DNA of 64,000 nucleotides from SABI01 sp963677695 (GTDB lineage: Bacteria; Spirochaetota; Spirochaetia; Sphaerochaetales; Sphaerochaetaceae), in contig CAXXUJ010000001.1 of the NCBI GenBank assembly GCA_963677695.2, positions 868,001 to 932,000 of the forward strand, read 5' to 3'. The notes beneath the pieces were generated by a model. That model was not told where the DNA came from. It was given only the letters and a program-made list of their open reading frames with translations, and searched no databases. The position numbers were made by a program, and so were the translations under genes. Numbering within the stretch: the stretch's first letter is position 1; the number at the start of each line of letters is the position of its first letter. Positions 43,145 through 52,831 of this stretch are shown in pieces.

Positions 43145-44113
43145 ATGAAAGGAGAAAGAGTCGCGCAGCTGGAACTGCTGCTTCACAGTCATCCTGAAGG
43201 ACTTCGGAGGTCGGAAATCGCCCGCCGTCTCGGGGTGCATCGCTCTACCATTTCCCGTTACATTGATGACCTCAAACAGTATATCGACATCTACGAAGAG
43301 AACAACCTGATCAAGATTCATCAGAAACTCGGAGACGATTCGATCTCACTGAGCGTGTACGAATCTCTTGCATTCAACCTCTCCGCAGGAGCCCTTGCAA
43401 GCAACAGCGAACTTCAGTCTCCTCACCTGGCAAGCGGCCTGAAGAAGATAGCGGTGAACATGCGCAGTTACGCCCCCTCGATAGCAGATACGATCATCAC
43501 CCTTGCAGAGTCAATTGATGAAGAAGCAAGGAAAAAGGAAGAACAGAACAAACAATTCAATTCCGTGTTCGAAGTACTCACCGACAGCTGGGTATCGGGA
43601 AAGATGGTACGCCTGATTCATATCACCGGTAAATCGAAACATGAGACCGAGTTCGCTCCCTACTTCATCGGGTACAGGGAGGATGAAAGCGGAAGAAACC
43701 CGATCAGCGTGACCGGAAGACTTCGTCACACCTCCGAGATCATCACCATCGATATGGCAAGCATAGAAGCGGCTACGATCCTTGATGAAACCTATACGAT
43801 CCCCGACAACCTCAAACCTTTTCAGAACCCCCGCAAGGATGACCTCTCCTATGAGATGACCGATCTCATCCCTCTTTCTCTCAAACTGTTCGAACAGTCT
43901 GCAATGAATTCCTTTCATCAGATTGCCCACACTCCGCCCAGGTATGACAAGGACGAAAACGGTGTCACCACCTGCAGAATGGAAGTGGAGAACTCCATCG
44001 AACTGATGCTGAGACTTATTCAGTGCGGGGAAGCCATCGAGATCATAGGACCGGCCTCTTTCAGAAAGAAATATACCGAATACCTTAAAAAAATCCTCGC
44101 TCTCTACGAGTAA
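43145..44113 (+). CDS. HTH-WYL transcriptional regulator
   Basis: 322 residues. N-terminal helix-turn-helix (GLRRSEIARRLGVHRSTISRYIDDLKQYI) and a C-terminal WYL domain (residues about 150-240) that includes RLIHITGKSKHETEFAPYFIGYR. GAGGAG five bases before ATG. WYL regulators often respond to nucleic acids or nucleotides and sit next to phage-defence genes. The tandem repeats upstream could be its own operator. Confidence 0.85.
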   Translation: MKGERVAQLELLLHSHPEGLRRSEIARRLGVHRSTISRYIDDLKQYIDIYEENNLIKIHQKLGDDSISLSVYESLAFNLSAGALASNSELQSPHLASGLKKIAVNMRSYAPSIADTIITLAESIDEEARKKEEQNKQFNSVFEVLTDSWVSGKMVRLIHITGKSKHETEFAPYFIGYREDESGRNPISVTGRLRHTSEIITIDMASIEAATILDETYTIPDNLKPFQNPRKDDLSYEMTDLIPLSLKLFEQSAMNSFHQIAHTPPRYDKDENGVTTCRMEVENSIELMLRLIQCGEAIEIIGPASFRKKYTEYLKKILALYE

Positions 44114-44134
44114 TCATCTACAATACCCTGAAAG

Positions 44135-44152
44135 ATGAAGAATCTATGAAAC
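44135..44152 (+). repeat. Left direct repeat of the RloAB module
   Basis: ATGAAGAATCTATGAAAC. The right copy at 46423-46440 differs in one base (G for A at position 12). The two bracket the AT-rich rloA/rloB pair, 2.29 kb apart. Confidence 0.7.
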
Positions 44153-44347
44153 ATCTCTTTGCCTGAATCATGTATGAATCATCGAAAGCTTCCTTGATTA
44201 TTTTCACAACGCATTGAACTACCGGTTTCATTCTTCTCATTGATTTTCCAGACTCCACCCTACGTTCGCTGACTCTCACCTTCAGATGAATCTCTCTCCA
44301 TATTATTGCATATTTCATTCAATTTTGATTATTTATTCTGAAATCAA

Positions 44348-44375
44348 TTGCGTATTCGCTTATTTGTGTTATATT
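44348..44375 (+). promoter_or_regulatory. Promoter of the rloA gene
   Basis: TTGCGT (44348-44353), 16 bases, TATATT (44370-44375). The ATG is at 44432, preceded by AAGGAT. Confidence 0.45.
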
Positions 44376-44431
44376 TATAGTTAATTTCTAATATTAAAGA
44401 ATATATTACAACTACAATGTAAGGATTAGTC

Positions 44432-45688
44432 ATGATACTTGAATTTTCAGTAAAGAATTATACATCAATAAAAGAAACAGCGACTCTTAGTTTTGAGGCA
44501 ACAAATGAGACTGCGTATCAGGATGAGCATACCGTAATACGTGGAAACAAGCGCATTCTAAAGACCGCTATGATCATAGGACCGAATGCATCTGGAAAGA
44601 CAAATATACTGAAAGCCCTTCGTTTTTTACTTAACTATATTGAAAACTCCTTCACAACATTAAAACCGAAGAGCCGGACTGGCGTTATACCATTTGCTTT
44701 TGATCCGGACTGCAAACTCTCTCCAACTGAATTTGCTCTCATATTTTTCATCGGCCAGATAAAATATGAATACGTCCTTCATCTCACAGTCAACTCCGTC
44801 GCTTTTGAGGAACTGAATTTTTCACCCAAAGGTCAGAAGAAACTTATGTTCCGACGTAATACTTCTAATGAGACAATATACACTTGGGGGGATTCTCTTG
44901 GTGGTAACAAAAATGAAATAGCAGCGATGACTTCTGCAAATATCCCCTATCTTACAGCCGCAGCTCAACTAAACCACCCAGTCCTTTCAGAAGTATTTGA
45001 CTGGTTCCAGGAGCATCACATACCATTCATCTCACCTGACCCTTCACCCTCACTTTCGATAGCAGCTTCAGGTTATATCTACAGGCATCCTGAGTTAAAG
45101 CACGAAATTTTAAAACTGTTAAAAGGTGCAGATGTTTCTCATATAGAAGAACTCATTATTAAAAAAAGAGAGATTGAAACAGACTTCCTTAATTTTCTTA
45201 CAGAGGATGCTAAAAACGAATTCCTTTCCGAAGAAAAAAGCTCCACACTGTATGAAGTGGAATTTTTACACCGATACAACGGAATTGGTACTCCATTGCC
45301 CCTTTCACATGAATCACGGGGCACTCAACGCCTCTACGCTCTTTCAGTACCGCTATTACTCTCCACAGGAAGGGATAGCCTTTTACTCGTTGATGAACTC
45401 GACACTGCACTTCATCAGGAAGTTCTTCACTTCTTCATTAAGGCATTTATCCAGCACAGCAGCGGCGCTCAGCTGATATTCACTTGCCATAACCTTGATA
45501 TTCTCGACACGGATATTCTGAGACGTGATGAAATCTGGCTGTGTGATAAGGATTACGAGACTGGGGGAAGTATGTATACTTGTGTATCAGACTATAGAGG
45601 AATCAGAAAGGATGCCTCGTTGCGACGTGTATATCTTGCAGGAAAGCTTGGCGCCCGTCCTATAACTGACATAACATTCCTGGATTGA
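44432..45688 (+). CDS. rloA: RloA/AbiLi-like AAA ATPase (SMC/ABC type)
   Basis: 418 residues. Walker A GPNASGKT (50-57), an ABC-signature-like LSHESRGTQRL (about 301-311), Walker B LLLVDELDTALH and the switch His in TCHN. This is the AAA_15/21 fold used by OLD-type nucleases and AbiLi. The adjoining RloB-like gene supplies the TOPRIM domain, so together they resemble a split OLD-type defence system. Low GC and unlike its neighbours; likely acquired. Confidence 0.85.
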   Translation: MILEFSVKNYTSIKETATLSFEATNETAYQDEHTVIRGNKRILKTAMIIGPNASGKTNILKALRFLLNYIENSFTTLKPKSRTGVIPFAFDPDCKLSPTEFALIFFIGQIKYEYVLHLTVNSVAFEELNFSPKGQKKLMFRRNTSNETIYTWGDSLGGNKNEIAAMTSANIPYLTAAAQLNHPVLSEVFDWFQEHHIPFISPDPSPSLSIAASGYIYRHPELKHEILKLLKGADVSHIEELIIKKREIETDFLNFLTEDAKNEFLSEEKSSTLYEVEFLHRYNGIGTPLPLSHESRGTQRLYALSVPLLLSTGRDSLLLVDELDTALHQEVLHFFIKAFIQHSSGAQLIFTCHNLDILDTDILRRDEIWLCDKDYETGGSMYTCVSDYRGIRKDASLRRVYLAGKLGARPITDITFLD

Positions 45689-45690
45689 TC

Positions 45691-46299
45691 ATGGCAAGAT
45701 CATCGCAACAGACAATGACAAGAGAAAGTATTCTACTTGTTGTTGAAGGGTACACAGAAAAAATATATTTCAGCCAAATGCGTCAAGCATTACGCATACA
45801 GAGTCTTTCGATTGAACCGAAGCTCTCACCTAAAAATGATCCTATTAATGTCATTGAAACGGCAAGAAAGGAAATGAATAGGGCGGATTATGATCATATA
45901 TGGTGTATATTCGACTCAGACACTCTCTCAAAGCATTCGTATCAGAAGGCCTGCAAGAAAGCTCGGGATTTGGGAGTTCATATTGCTGATTCTTTACCTT
46001 GTTTTGAGGTTTGGTTCCTTCTTCACTTTGGCTTCTCCTCTAAACAGTATGAAAAATGCTCTCAGGTAATAGAAGATCTGCGTATACATGTTCATGGATA
46101 TAGTAAAAACCAAGAGTGGTTGAAGCAAAAAAATATGTTCATAACATATCAGGAAAAGATCAGCGATGCTATAAAGAACGCAAAACTGATCAAGCAGTTC
46201 TCCAAAGATAATCAGATATTTTCCGGCATTACCTGTGAAATCTATAAAATCTTTGAAGAGATCGAAAGACTTCATGGAAAGAAATTGTTCAAAGCGTAA
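45691..46299 (+). CDS. rloB: RloB/AbiLii-like TOPRIM protein
   Basis: 202 residues. TOPRIM-like elements: Glu19 in LLVVEGYTEKIYF and Asp75/Asp77 in IWCIFDSDTLS, which could bind Mg2+ for nucleic-acid cleavage. The C-terminal half is helical and basic. The ATG is two bases after the rloA stop; a TTG six bases earlier overlaps it. RloB proteins pair with RloA/AbiLi ATPases, and AbiL causes abortive phage infection in lactococci. Confidence 0.85.
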   Translation: MARSSQQTMTRESILLVVEGYTEKIYFSQMRQALRIQSLSIEPKLSPKNDPINVIETARKEMNRADYDHIWCIFDSDTLSKHSYQKACKKARDLGVHIADSLPCFEVWFLLHFGFSSKQYEKCSQVIEDLRIHVHGYSKNQEWLKQKNMFITYQEKISDAIKNAKLIKQFSKDNQIFSGITCEIYKIFEEIERLHGKKLFKA

Positions 46300-46422
46300 T
46301 ATATCATGCTTTGGATTTTCGTTCCTTCTTTCTTTTCCTTCTATTAAACAACACCTCTCTCTTCATGGAAATATTCATTTGAGATAAGATTGGGAATTTT
46401 TATTTCCGACTCAGAATTGAAT

Positions 46423-46440
46423 ATGAAGAATCTGTGAAAC
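46423..46440 (+). repeat. Right direct repeat of the RloAB module
   Basis: ATGAAGAATCTGTGAAAC, the one-mismatch partner of 44135-44152. It lies between rloB and rubredoxin. Confidence 0.7.
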
Positions 46441-46504
46441 TTCTTGTGTTTTTTACCCTTACAGGCTATTCTTGTTGTATCAATTATAATTATGGAGGAA
46501 TGAC

Positions 46505-46666
46505 ATGAAAAAATATGTATGTGACTTATGTGGATATGTGTATGACCCGGCTGAAGGTGATCCCGATAACGGCGTAGATCCCGGAACATCATTCGAAGCA
46601 CTTCCCGAAGACTGGGTTTGCCCTCTCTGCGGTGCTTCTAAGGACGACTTCTCCGAACAGGAGTAG
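46505..46666 (+). CDS. rub: Rubredoxin
   Basis: 53 residues with Cys6-x-x-Cys9 and Cys39-x-x-Cys42 binding one iron; core text YVCDLCGYVYDPAEG and DWVCPLC. Small electron carrier of anaerobes, often serving oxygen or superoxide defence. Start preceded by GGAGG at six bases, with a TATAAT box at 46485-46490. Confidence 0.97.
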   Translation: MKKYVCDLCGYVYDPAEGDPDNGVDPGTSFEALPEDWVCPLCGASKDDFSEQE

Positions 46667-46688
46667 TTTCCATACACCACCAGACATC

Positions 46689-46717
46689 AGGAGCTGCTTT
46701 GCGGCTCCTGTTTTTTT
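46689..46717 (+). terminator. Terminator after rubredoxin
   Basis: AGGAGC and GCTCCT (46689-46694 with 46704-46709) form a stem followed by G and seven T. Confidence 0.9.
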
Positions 46718-46756
46718 CTTTTTTCTTAGAAGGGGACTACTCAATGAACCTTTGTA

Positions 46757-48064
46757 CTATCTCTGGTGGATCCATTCCTTTCTTGCAAGATCCTTCAGTT
46801 TCTCTTCTTCAGTCACGATCATGGGTGATTCCTTGACGAAGAGAGATCCGAACAGGGCAGCGAAGACAAGTGCTATGGCAGCTATCAGAGTCTTCTCCAG
46901 ATAAATTCCACCTCCCATATTCATCGTCACAAGCATAGCGGTACCGACCAGATGTCCCGCAAGCAGCAGTGCCGTCTGACTGGAAGTCTCCTGCACGGGA
47001 TAGGCGAGCTCATGTGCATACTGATACCCCAGAGGAACCGTACTCTGGAAGAAAAACCCGAGAACGGCGACGATCACATAGACGAAGAAGAACGGCATAC
47101 CTGATGAGAGAAAGAGAGGTATGAACGAGAAAAGAATCATCATCACGAAAAGTCCGAACATCGAGAGAGAGAAAAAGAACTTCCTCTTCCTGTAGTGGTC
47201 GGAGAGAAGTGGTATGATCACCGTCCCAACCATCCCTCCAAGAAGGAGGAGAAGGCCGAGAAGTCCATTTGAATCCTTGATGTTCACAAAGGCGGTAATG
47301 GAGTCGGTCTTGGCCACAAATACATTGAACAGTCCCCATGAGAGACCGAAGATGATCATGAAACCGCCCATATGTTTTTTCTTCAGCAGCAGTACGAGAG
47401 ATTCACCGAAACCCGAAATCTTTTCCAGTTTCTGAGTCGGAGGTGTGGGAGGCTGTTCCTTGAAGAGGAAGAGTACTGCAAGTGCGCTGACGCTTGTTGC
47501 GATACCGAGACCGAGAAGGAGAGAGGGAAGACCCCCACCGTAATCGGCATGAGTCGGATCAACACTGATAACCCTTGGGGAGATGATCATGATGAGAAGG
47601 AGTCCCAGATACTGGAACAGCGACACCAGACCCGTGGCGAAGCCCCGTTCCTTGAGTGGGAACCAACGGTTCGTCACTGCAGTGACACTGCTGAGAATGA
47701 TCACATGACCGAGAGATAATCCCACCTGTGATACCACCACTGAGGTAAGACTTGCAGCAGTAAGTCCCTTCATGAGCGAGAAGAACGCAAGAAGAAGGGA
47801 AGCTATTCTCAGCGACCATTTCAACCCTACTTTATGGATGAGGTAGGAGAAGGGAACACTGAAGATGAGGAAGGAGACAAAGTGGATGATGGTAAGCAGG
47901 TCGGGAGAGAAAAGAGAGTGATCAGGAATCTGGGAGCCGTAGAACTCTGAGGCAGCACGGGAGACAGGGGCGAATACCAGCCACTGCATCTCGGAGACCA
48001 TGATAACGACCATGAGAGCGCCCAGCACCACCCACCTGTAGGGGTAGACTCTAATACTTTTCAT
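46757..48064 (-). CDS. MFS transporter
   Basis: 435 residues with about 12 membrane segments, starting at PYRWVVLGALMVVIMVSEMQW. The FSVPFSYLIHKVGLKW loop between helices 2 and 3 and the central cytoplasmic loop (EQPPTPPTQKLEKISGFG) are typical of the major facilitator superfamily. Substrate unknown. Convergent with rubredoxin. Confidence 0.9.
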   Translation of the reverse strand: MKSIRVYPYRWVVLGALMVVIMVSEMQWLVFAPVSRAASEFYGSQIPDHSLFSPDLLTIIHFVSFLIFSVPFSYLIHKVGLKWSLRIASLLLAFFSLMKGLTAASLTSVVVSQVGLSLGHVIILSSVTAVTNRWFPLKERGFATGLVSLFQYLGLLLIMIISPRVISVDPTHADYGGGLPSLLLGLGIATSVSALAVLFLFKEQPPTPPTQKLEKISGFGESLVLLLKKKHMGGFMIIFGLSWGLFNVFVAKTDSITAFVNIKDSNGLLGLLLLLGGMVGTVIIPLLSDHYRKRKFFFSLSMFGLFVMMILFSFIPLFLSSGMPFFFVYVIVAVLGFFFQSTVPLGYQYAHELAYPVQETSSQTALLLAGHLVGTAMLVTMNMGGGIYLEKTLIAAIALVFAALFGSLFVKESPMIVTEEEKLKDLARKEWIHQR

Positions 48065-48132
48065 TTTGACCTTCCGACCCTATACTACAATAACCGTATG
48101 CGGGAACACAAGTAGGAAGGAGAAAACCTTGT

Positions 48133-48939
48133 ATGGAGAACCAGAATCCGACAAACAGCACCATCGATGTGCTGATGAAACGAAGAAGTACCAGAGCCTT
48201 TACCGATAGAGCAATCCCTTCAGATATCGTGGAAGTGATAAAGAAGGCGACCCTGCGTGCACCGACAGCCGGGAACCAGGTATTCTACTCAGTCATCGAG
48301 GTTGAGGATAAAGAGAGAAGAGAGAAGCTCGCAGTGCTCTGTGACAACCAGCCGATGATAGCAAAAGCTCCTCTAGTCTGGCTGTTTGTTGCCGATGTGG
48401 ACAAATGGAATACCTTCTATACAGAGAACGGGAGTGTGGAAAAAGGAAAGGCCATGGGGATTGATATGCCGGCGACAGGACTCGGAGAATTCCTCCTTGC
48501 CACCGACGATGCCCTCATAGCCGCCCAGAATGCCGTCATTGCAGCCGAATCCTTCGGTATCGGCTCCTGCTATATCGGAGACATCCTGGAAAATCATGAA
48601 CAGATCATCTCCCTGTTCAACCTTCCCCGGCACGTTGCTGTAGCAACGCTGCTGATCTTCGGGTACCCGAAGTCAACTCAGGCCCTGCCTGTCCCTTCGA
48701 TCCGTCCACCCAACGACGCTGTGTTCATGAAGGATACCTACCAGCCCTACTCCCTCGAAAGACTGCAGTACACCTACGGTCAACAGGAAGAGGATGCCAG
48801 AAGCAAGAAAAAACTCCCGTTCGACAATACCGGGACGCTGTCGGATGACTACTACTTCAGAAAACACACCAGCGATTTCATGAAAGAGATGAACAGGTCG
48901 AGCGAACTGATCATTAAAAGATGGGTTGAAGGAGACTGA
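48133..48939 (+). CDS. Nitroreductase-family protein
   Basis: 268 residues. FMN fold: RRSTRAFTDRAIPSDIVEVI, LRAPTAGNQVFYSVIEV and GIGSCYIGDILEN. Family activities include NAD(P)H-dependent reduction of nitro compounds, flavins or quinones. AAGGAG precedes the ATG. It differs from the nitroreductase at 745-1515 in sequence. Followed by its own terminator. Confidence 0.88.
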   Translation: MENQNPTNSTIDVLMKRRSTRAFTDRAIPSDIVEVIKKATLRAPTAGNQVFYSVIEVEDKERREKLAVLCDNQPMIAKAPLVWLFVADVDKWNTFYTENGSVEKGKAMGIDMPATGLGEFLLATDDALIAAQNAVIAAESFGIGSCYIGDILENHEQIISLFNLPRHVAVATLLIFGYPKSTQALPVPSIRPPNDAVFMKDTYQPYSLERLQYTYGQQEEDARSKKKLPFDNTGTLSDDYYFRKHTSDFMKEMNRSSELIIKRWVEGD

Positions 48940-48961
48940 GCCCGAGCTGCACCAGATACAG

Positions 48962-48991
48962 GGCGATGCTTTTCCCGGCATCGCCGTTTTT
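48962..48991 (+). terminator. Terminator of the nitroreductase gene
   Basis: GGCGATGC (48962-48969) pairs with GCATCGCC (48978-48985), followed by GTTTTTG. Confidence 0.9.
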
Positions 48992-49008
48992 GTATCCAGC
49001 GAATGAAA

Positions 49009-49032
49009 GAAGGCGGCTTTTCAGCCGCCTTC
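49009..49032 (-). terminator. Terminator of nifJ
   Basis: GAAGGCGGCT and AGCCGCCTTC form a ten-pair stem; on the minus strand it is followed by TTTCATTC. It is 27 bases beyond the nifJ stop. Confidence 0.85.
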
Positions 49033-49058
49033 CAGATACATCCTATGAGAGGGATGAG

Positions 49059-52000
49059 CTACATCAGCTCACCAACATTCTTGTAGAGTGCCATTCTGTT
49101 CTTTGCATCAGCCTCAGCTCTTGCGAAGAGGTTTTCTGCATTGTCTGGGTTGGTCTTGTACAGAGCGGTGTATCTTCTTTCACTCTTGATGAATTCTTGA
49201 TAGTCACCGTCCTGAGCCTTAGCATCCCAGGCGAACTTCTTGCCTTCTTCGAGGCTCGGGTTGTAGCGGTACATCGGCCAGTAGCCAACGTCGACTGCTC
49301 TCTTCTCTTCAACCTGGCTCTTCATCATGTTGATACCGTGGTTGATACAGGGAGCGTAACAGAAGACGATTGAAGGACCGTCAAATGCGACTGCTTCCTG
49401 GAGAGCCTTCTGAGTGTGGAGTCTGTTGGAACCCATTGAGACAGAAGCAACATATGCGTGACCATAACTCATCATCATGATACCCATGTTCTTCTTGCCC
49501 AGTTCCATACCGCTGTTTGCGAACTTAGCAACTGCACCGATCGGAGTAGCCTTTGAAGCCTGACCACCGGTGTTGGAGTACACTTCAGTGTCGAGAACGA
49601 GAACGTTCACGTTCTTACCGGAAGCAATAACGTGGTCGAGACCACCGTAACCGATATCGTAAGCCCAGCCGTCACCACCGATGATCCAGACATCCTTCTC
49701 AGTGAAGTAGTCCTTCAGCTCGATGACCTTTCTCAGAGTTGCGCTGTCTGATTTCTCAGCAGCGAGGAGAGCCTGAGTGGCCTTCTGTGCATCGATTGAA
49801 GCTTCAGTCTTGTCGTCCCAGAGCTCGAGGTTCTTGTTGAGAGCCTCAGCAAGTGCTGCACTTGTTCCCTCTGCGAGGAGTGCGTTGACAGCAGACTTGA
49901 GAAGTCTTCTGTTTGAATCAACACCGAGTCTCATACCGAGACCATATTCAGCGTTATCTTCGAACAGTGAGTTACCCCATGCCGGACCGCGTCCATCTTC
50001 TCTCTGAGCGTAAGGAGTGGTCGGGAAGGTACCGCCGTAGATTGAAGAACAACCTGTAGCGTTGGCAGCGAGCATTCTCTCACCGCAGATCTGAGTGACG
50101 AGCTTCACATAGGGAGTCTCACCACAACCTGCACAGGCACCGGAGAACTCGAAGAGCGGTTTCTTGAACTGCATACCCTTCACAGTGTTCTCGTTGATAC
50201 CGTCGAGGACGTTATCGGGGAGAGCGTCGAAGAATTCTGCATTGTCGACTTCACCCTTGTCTCTCTCAGCCTGGATGGGGCTGAATTCGAGTGACTTGAC
50301 CTTTGAAGGACAGGTTTCGATACAGACACCACAACCCTGACAGTCTTCAGTGTAGACCTGAATCTTGAACTGGAGGTCTCTGTCGTTCTTTGTGTTGCTC
50401 TTGAGAGTATTGAAAGTTGAAGGAGCGTTTTCAAGATCCTTCGGATCAATCTGTTTCGCTCTGATAGCTGCGTGAGGACAGGACATGACACACTGGTTAC
50501 ACTGGATACAGTTTTCGCTCACCCAGTGAGGAATTGCAGGTGCGACACCTCTCTTCTCAAGCTTTGCAGTGTTGGTGGGAAGTGTTCCGTCGAAGCTCAT
50601 CTTTGAAACGGGGATATCATTACCCTTGAGGTACATGATCGGTTCGATGATGTCCTTCGCGAAATCAGATGCATCGTCGCTGATCAGCTTCTTGGGCACG
50701 AATGCTTCGCCGACTGCAGCGGGGATTGCAACTTCTTCGAGTCCGGCAGCTGCGCTGTCAACTGCGTCCCAGTTCATCTTGACGATATCTTCACCCTTTC
50801 TGCTGAAAGTCTTCTTGATAGCGTTCTTGATGAGATCCATAGCTTCCTGTTCGGGGAAGATACCTGAGATCTTGAAGAAAGCAGCCTGCATGACTGTGTT
50901 GATTCTTGTTCCGAGACCGACCTTCTCAGCAATCTTGTATGCGTCGATTGTGTAGAATCTGATCTTCTTGTCGATGATGGTCTGCTGCTCTGCGGCTGTC
51001 AGGGTTGCAAGAACCTTGTCTCCGGGTACAACTGAGTTGAGGAGGAATACACCACCTTCCTTCAGGGGAGCGAGCATATCATAACGACCGAGGTAAGCGG
51101 GATTGTGACATGCAACGAAATCAGCTGCATCGATCAGCCAGGGCATGTTCACGCTGCTCTTACCGAAGCGGAGGTTACTGATTGTGATACCGCCTGACTT
51201 CTTTGAGTCGTAAGAGAAGTAAGCCTGTGCGTTCATGTCGGTGTTACCACCGATGATCTTGATGGAGTCCTTGTTCGCACCGACAGTACCGTCAGAGCCG
51301 AGACCCCAGAAGAGACAGGAGACAACGCCTTCGGGAGTAACATCGATCTTGTCACAGAGAGGAATACTCAGGTTTGTGACGTCATCAACGATACCGACTG
51401 TGAAACCGTGGAAAGCACCATTGTTCATGTGATCAAAGACGCTCTTTGCGTGGGTGGGAGTGAAGTCCTTGCTTGAGAGACCGTAGCGGCCGCCGATGAC
51501 TTCGATTCCTGTTCTGCCCTGCTGTGCGAGTGCAGTCACAACGTCGAGGTAGAGGGGTTCACCGAGTGAACCGGGTTCCTTGGTTCTGTCGAGTACTGCG
51601 ATCTTCTTGACTGAGGATGGAATTGCATCAACGAAGTGCTTTGCACTGAACGGACGGTAGAGGCGGACCTTGAGGACACCGACCTTCTCGTCGTTCTTGT
51701 TCATGTAGTCAGCGACCCATTCGAAGGTGTCGACTGCTGAACCCATTGCAATAACGATTCTTTCAGCATCGGGTGCACCGACGTAATCGAAGAGCTTGTA
51801 GGCTCTGCCTGTCAGTGTGGCAACCTTGTCCATGTATTCCTGAACGATTTCAGGAACTGCATCGTAGTACTTGTTGACTGTCTCTCTTCCCTGGAAGTAG
51901 ACGTCTTCGTTCTGAGCTGCAACCTTGAGGATCGGCTTGTCCGGTCTCATGGCTCTTTCTCTGAAACGTTCGATGTACTCGGGTTCAACAAGAGTCTTCA

Positions 52001-52574
52001 TGTCGTCATAGGAGATCTCTTCGACCTTGCTTACTTCGTGTGATGTTCTGAATCCATCGAAGAAGGAAAGGAAAGGAACCTGTGACTTGAGGGTTGCAAG
52101 GTGAGCAACCAGGGCCATGTCCATGGTCTCCTGAATGCTGTTTGCAGCTGTCATGGCGAAACCTGTGTTACGGCAGGACATGACGTCACTGTGGTCTCCG
52201 AAGATGGAGAGTGACTGAGCGGCAAGAGAACGTGCAGAAACATGGAATACAGTAGGAATCATCTCTCCAGCGATCTTGTGCATGTTCGGGATCATAAGGA
52301 GGAGTCCCTGGCTTGCAGTGAATGTGGTTGTCAAAGCACCACCTGAAAGTGCACCGTGCACAGCACCTGCAGCACCTGCTTCAGACTGCATTTCTGTGAT
52401 GTCTACCTTCTCACCGAAGAGGTTCTTTCTTCCGACACTTGACCATGAGTCGGAATACTCGCCCATCGGGGAGGAAGGAGTGATAGGATAGATAGCAGCA
52501 ACATCACTGAAAGCATACGCTACGTGTGCGGCCGCACTATTCCCGTCAATAGTAACCATGTTTTTGTTACTCAT
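49059..52574 (-). CDS. nifJ: Pyruvate:ferredoxin (flavodoxin) oxidoreductase
   Basis: 1171 residues, a single-chain enzyme: N-terminal domain with YPITPSSPMGE; two ferredoxin-type clusters CIQCNQCVMSCP and CQGCGVCIETCP (about residues 690-760); the C-terminal TPP domain with GDGWAYDIGYGGLDHV and LDTEVYSNTGGQ. It oxidises pyruvate to acetyl-CoA and CO2, reducing ferredoxin. GGAG seven bases before ATG. Own promoter and leader upstream. Confidence 0.97.
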   Translation of the reverse strand: MSNKNMVTIDGNSAAAHVAYAFSDVAAIYPITPSSPMGEYSDSWSSVGRKNLFGEKVDITEMQSEAGAAGAVHGALSGGALTTTFTASQGLLLMIPNMHKIAGEMIPTVFHVSARSLAAQSLSIFGDHSDVMSCRNTGFAMTAANSIQETMDMALVAHLATLKSQVPFLSFFDGFRTSHEVSKVEEISYDDMKTLVEPEYIERFRERAMRPDKPILKVAAQNEDVYFQGRETVNKYYDAVPEIVQEYMDKVATLTGRAYKLFDYVGAPDAERIVIAMGSAVDTFEWVADYMNKNDEKVGVLKVRLYRPFSAKHFVDAIPSSVKKIAVLDRTKEPGSLGEPLYLDVVTALAQQGRTGIEVIGGRYGLSSKDFTPTHAKSVFDHMNNGAFHGFTVGIVDDVTNLSIPLCDKIDVTPEGVVSCLFWGLGSDGTVGANKDSIKIIGGNTDMNAQAYFSYDSKKSGGITISNLRFGKSSVNMPWLIDAADFVACHNPAYLGRYDMLAPLKEGGVFLLNSVVPGDKVLATLTAAEQQTIIDKKIRFYTIDAYKIAEKVGLGTRINTVMQAAFFKISGIFPEQEAMDLIKNAIKKTFSRKGEDIVKMNWDAVDSAAAGLEEVAIPAAVGEAFVPKKLISDDASDFAKDIIEPIMYLKGNDIPVSKMSFDGTLPTNTAKLEKRGVAPAIPHWVSENCIQCNQCVMSCPHAAIRAKQIDPKDLENAPSTFNTLKSNTKNDRDLQFKIQVYTEDCQGCGVCIETCPSKVKSLEFSPIQAERDKGEVDNAEFFDALPDNVLDGINENTVKGMQFKKPLFEFSGACAGCGETPYVKLVTQICGERMLAANATGCSSIYGGTFPTTPYAQREDGRGPAWGNSLFEDNAEYGLGMRLGVDSNRRLLKSAVNALLAEGTSAALAEALNKNLELWDDKTEASIDAQKATQALLAAEKSDSATLRKVIELKDYFTEKDVWIIGGDGWAYDIGYGGLDHVIASGKNVNVLVLDTEVYSNTGGQASKATPIGAVAKFANSGMELGKKNMGIMMMSYGHAYVASVSMGSNRLHTQKALQEAVAFDGPSIVFCYAPCINHGINMMKSQVEEKRAVDVGYWPMYRYNPSLEEGKKFAWDAKAQDGDYQEFIKSERRYTALYKTNPDNAENLFARAEADAKNRMALYKNVGELM

Positions 52575-52647
52575 ATAAACGCTCCATTAAAAAAATATTT
52601 TCGATGTGGGCACGTTCATGTCCACGAAATTGAATGCACATAACACG

Positions 52648-52668
52648 ACCCTGTCTTTTAAACAGGGT
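52648..52668 (-). promoter_or_regulatory. Hairpin near the 5' end of the nifJ leader
   Basis: ACCCTGT and ACAGGGT pair around a seven-base loop. The predicted transcript start is near 52674, so the hairpin is within the first bases of the mRNA, a place where such stems protect against decay. Confidence 0.55.
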
Positions 52669-52680
52669 GCTGGTAAAACC

Positions 52681-52709
52681 ACTATACAACAATACAGGGG
52701 GGTGTGCAA
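52681..52709 (-). promoter_or_regulatory. Sigma-70-type promoter of nifJ
   Basis: Minus strand TTGCAC (52704-52709), 17-base spacer, TATAGT (52681-52686). About 100 bases upstream of the ATG. Confidence 0.7.
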
Positions 52710-52831
52710 CAAGCGAGAACCGCGTAATAACCTTTTTAAATAAAGAATTACCTTGTTTTTTTCGAGAAAAAGACTACCACTTCAATCTAGTTTCTGTAGT
52801 GCATAATTTGAAAAATGTTTCAGAATATGCT

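Larger units (their letters stand above)
44114..44431. other. AT-rich spacer before the RloA gene
   Basis: Holds the left copy of an 18-base direct repeat (44135-44152) and a promoter (44348-44375). GC content falls from the WYL gene onward. No gene seen. Confidence 0.6.

Noticed and set aside
43028..43321. Upstream extension of slyX to 164 codons
   Set aside because: The extra part overlaps the WYL regulator start and its operator repeats and has no similarity to SlyX.
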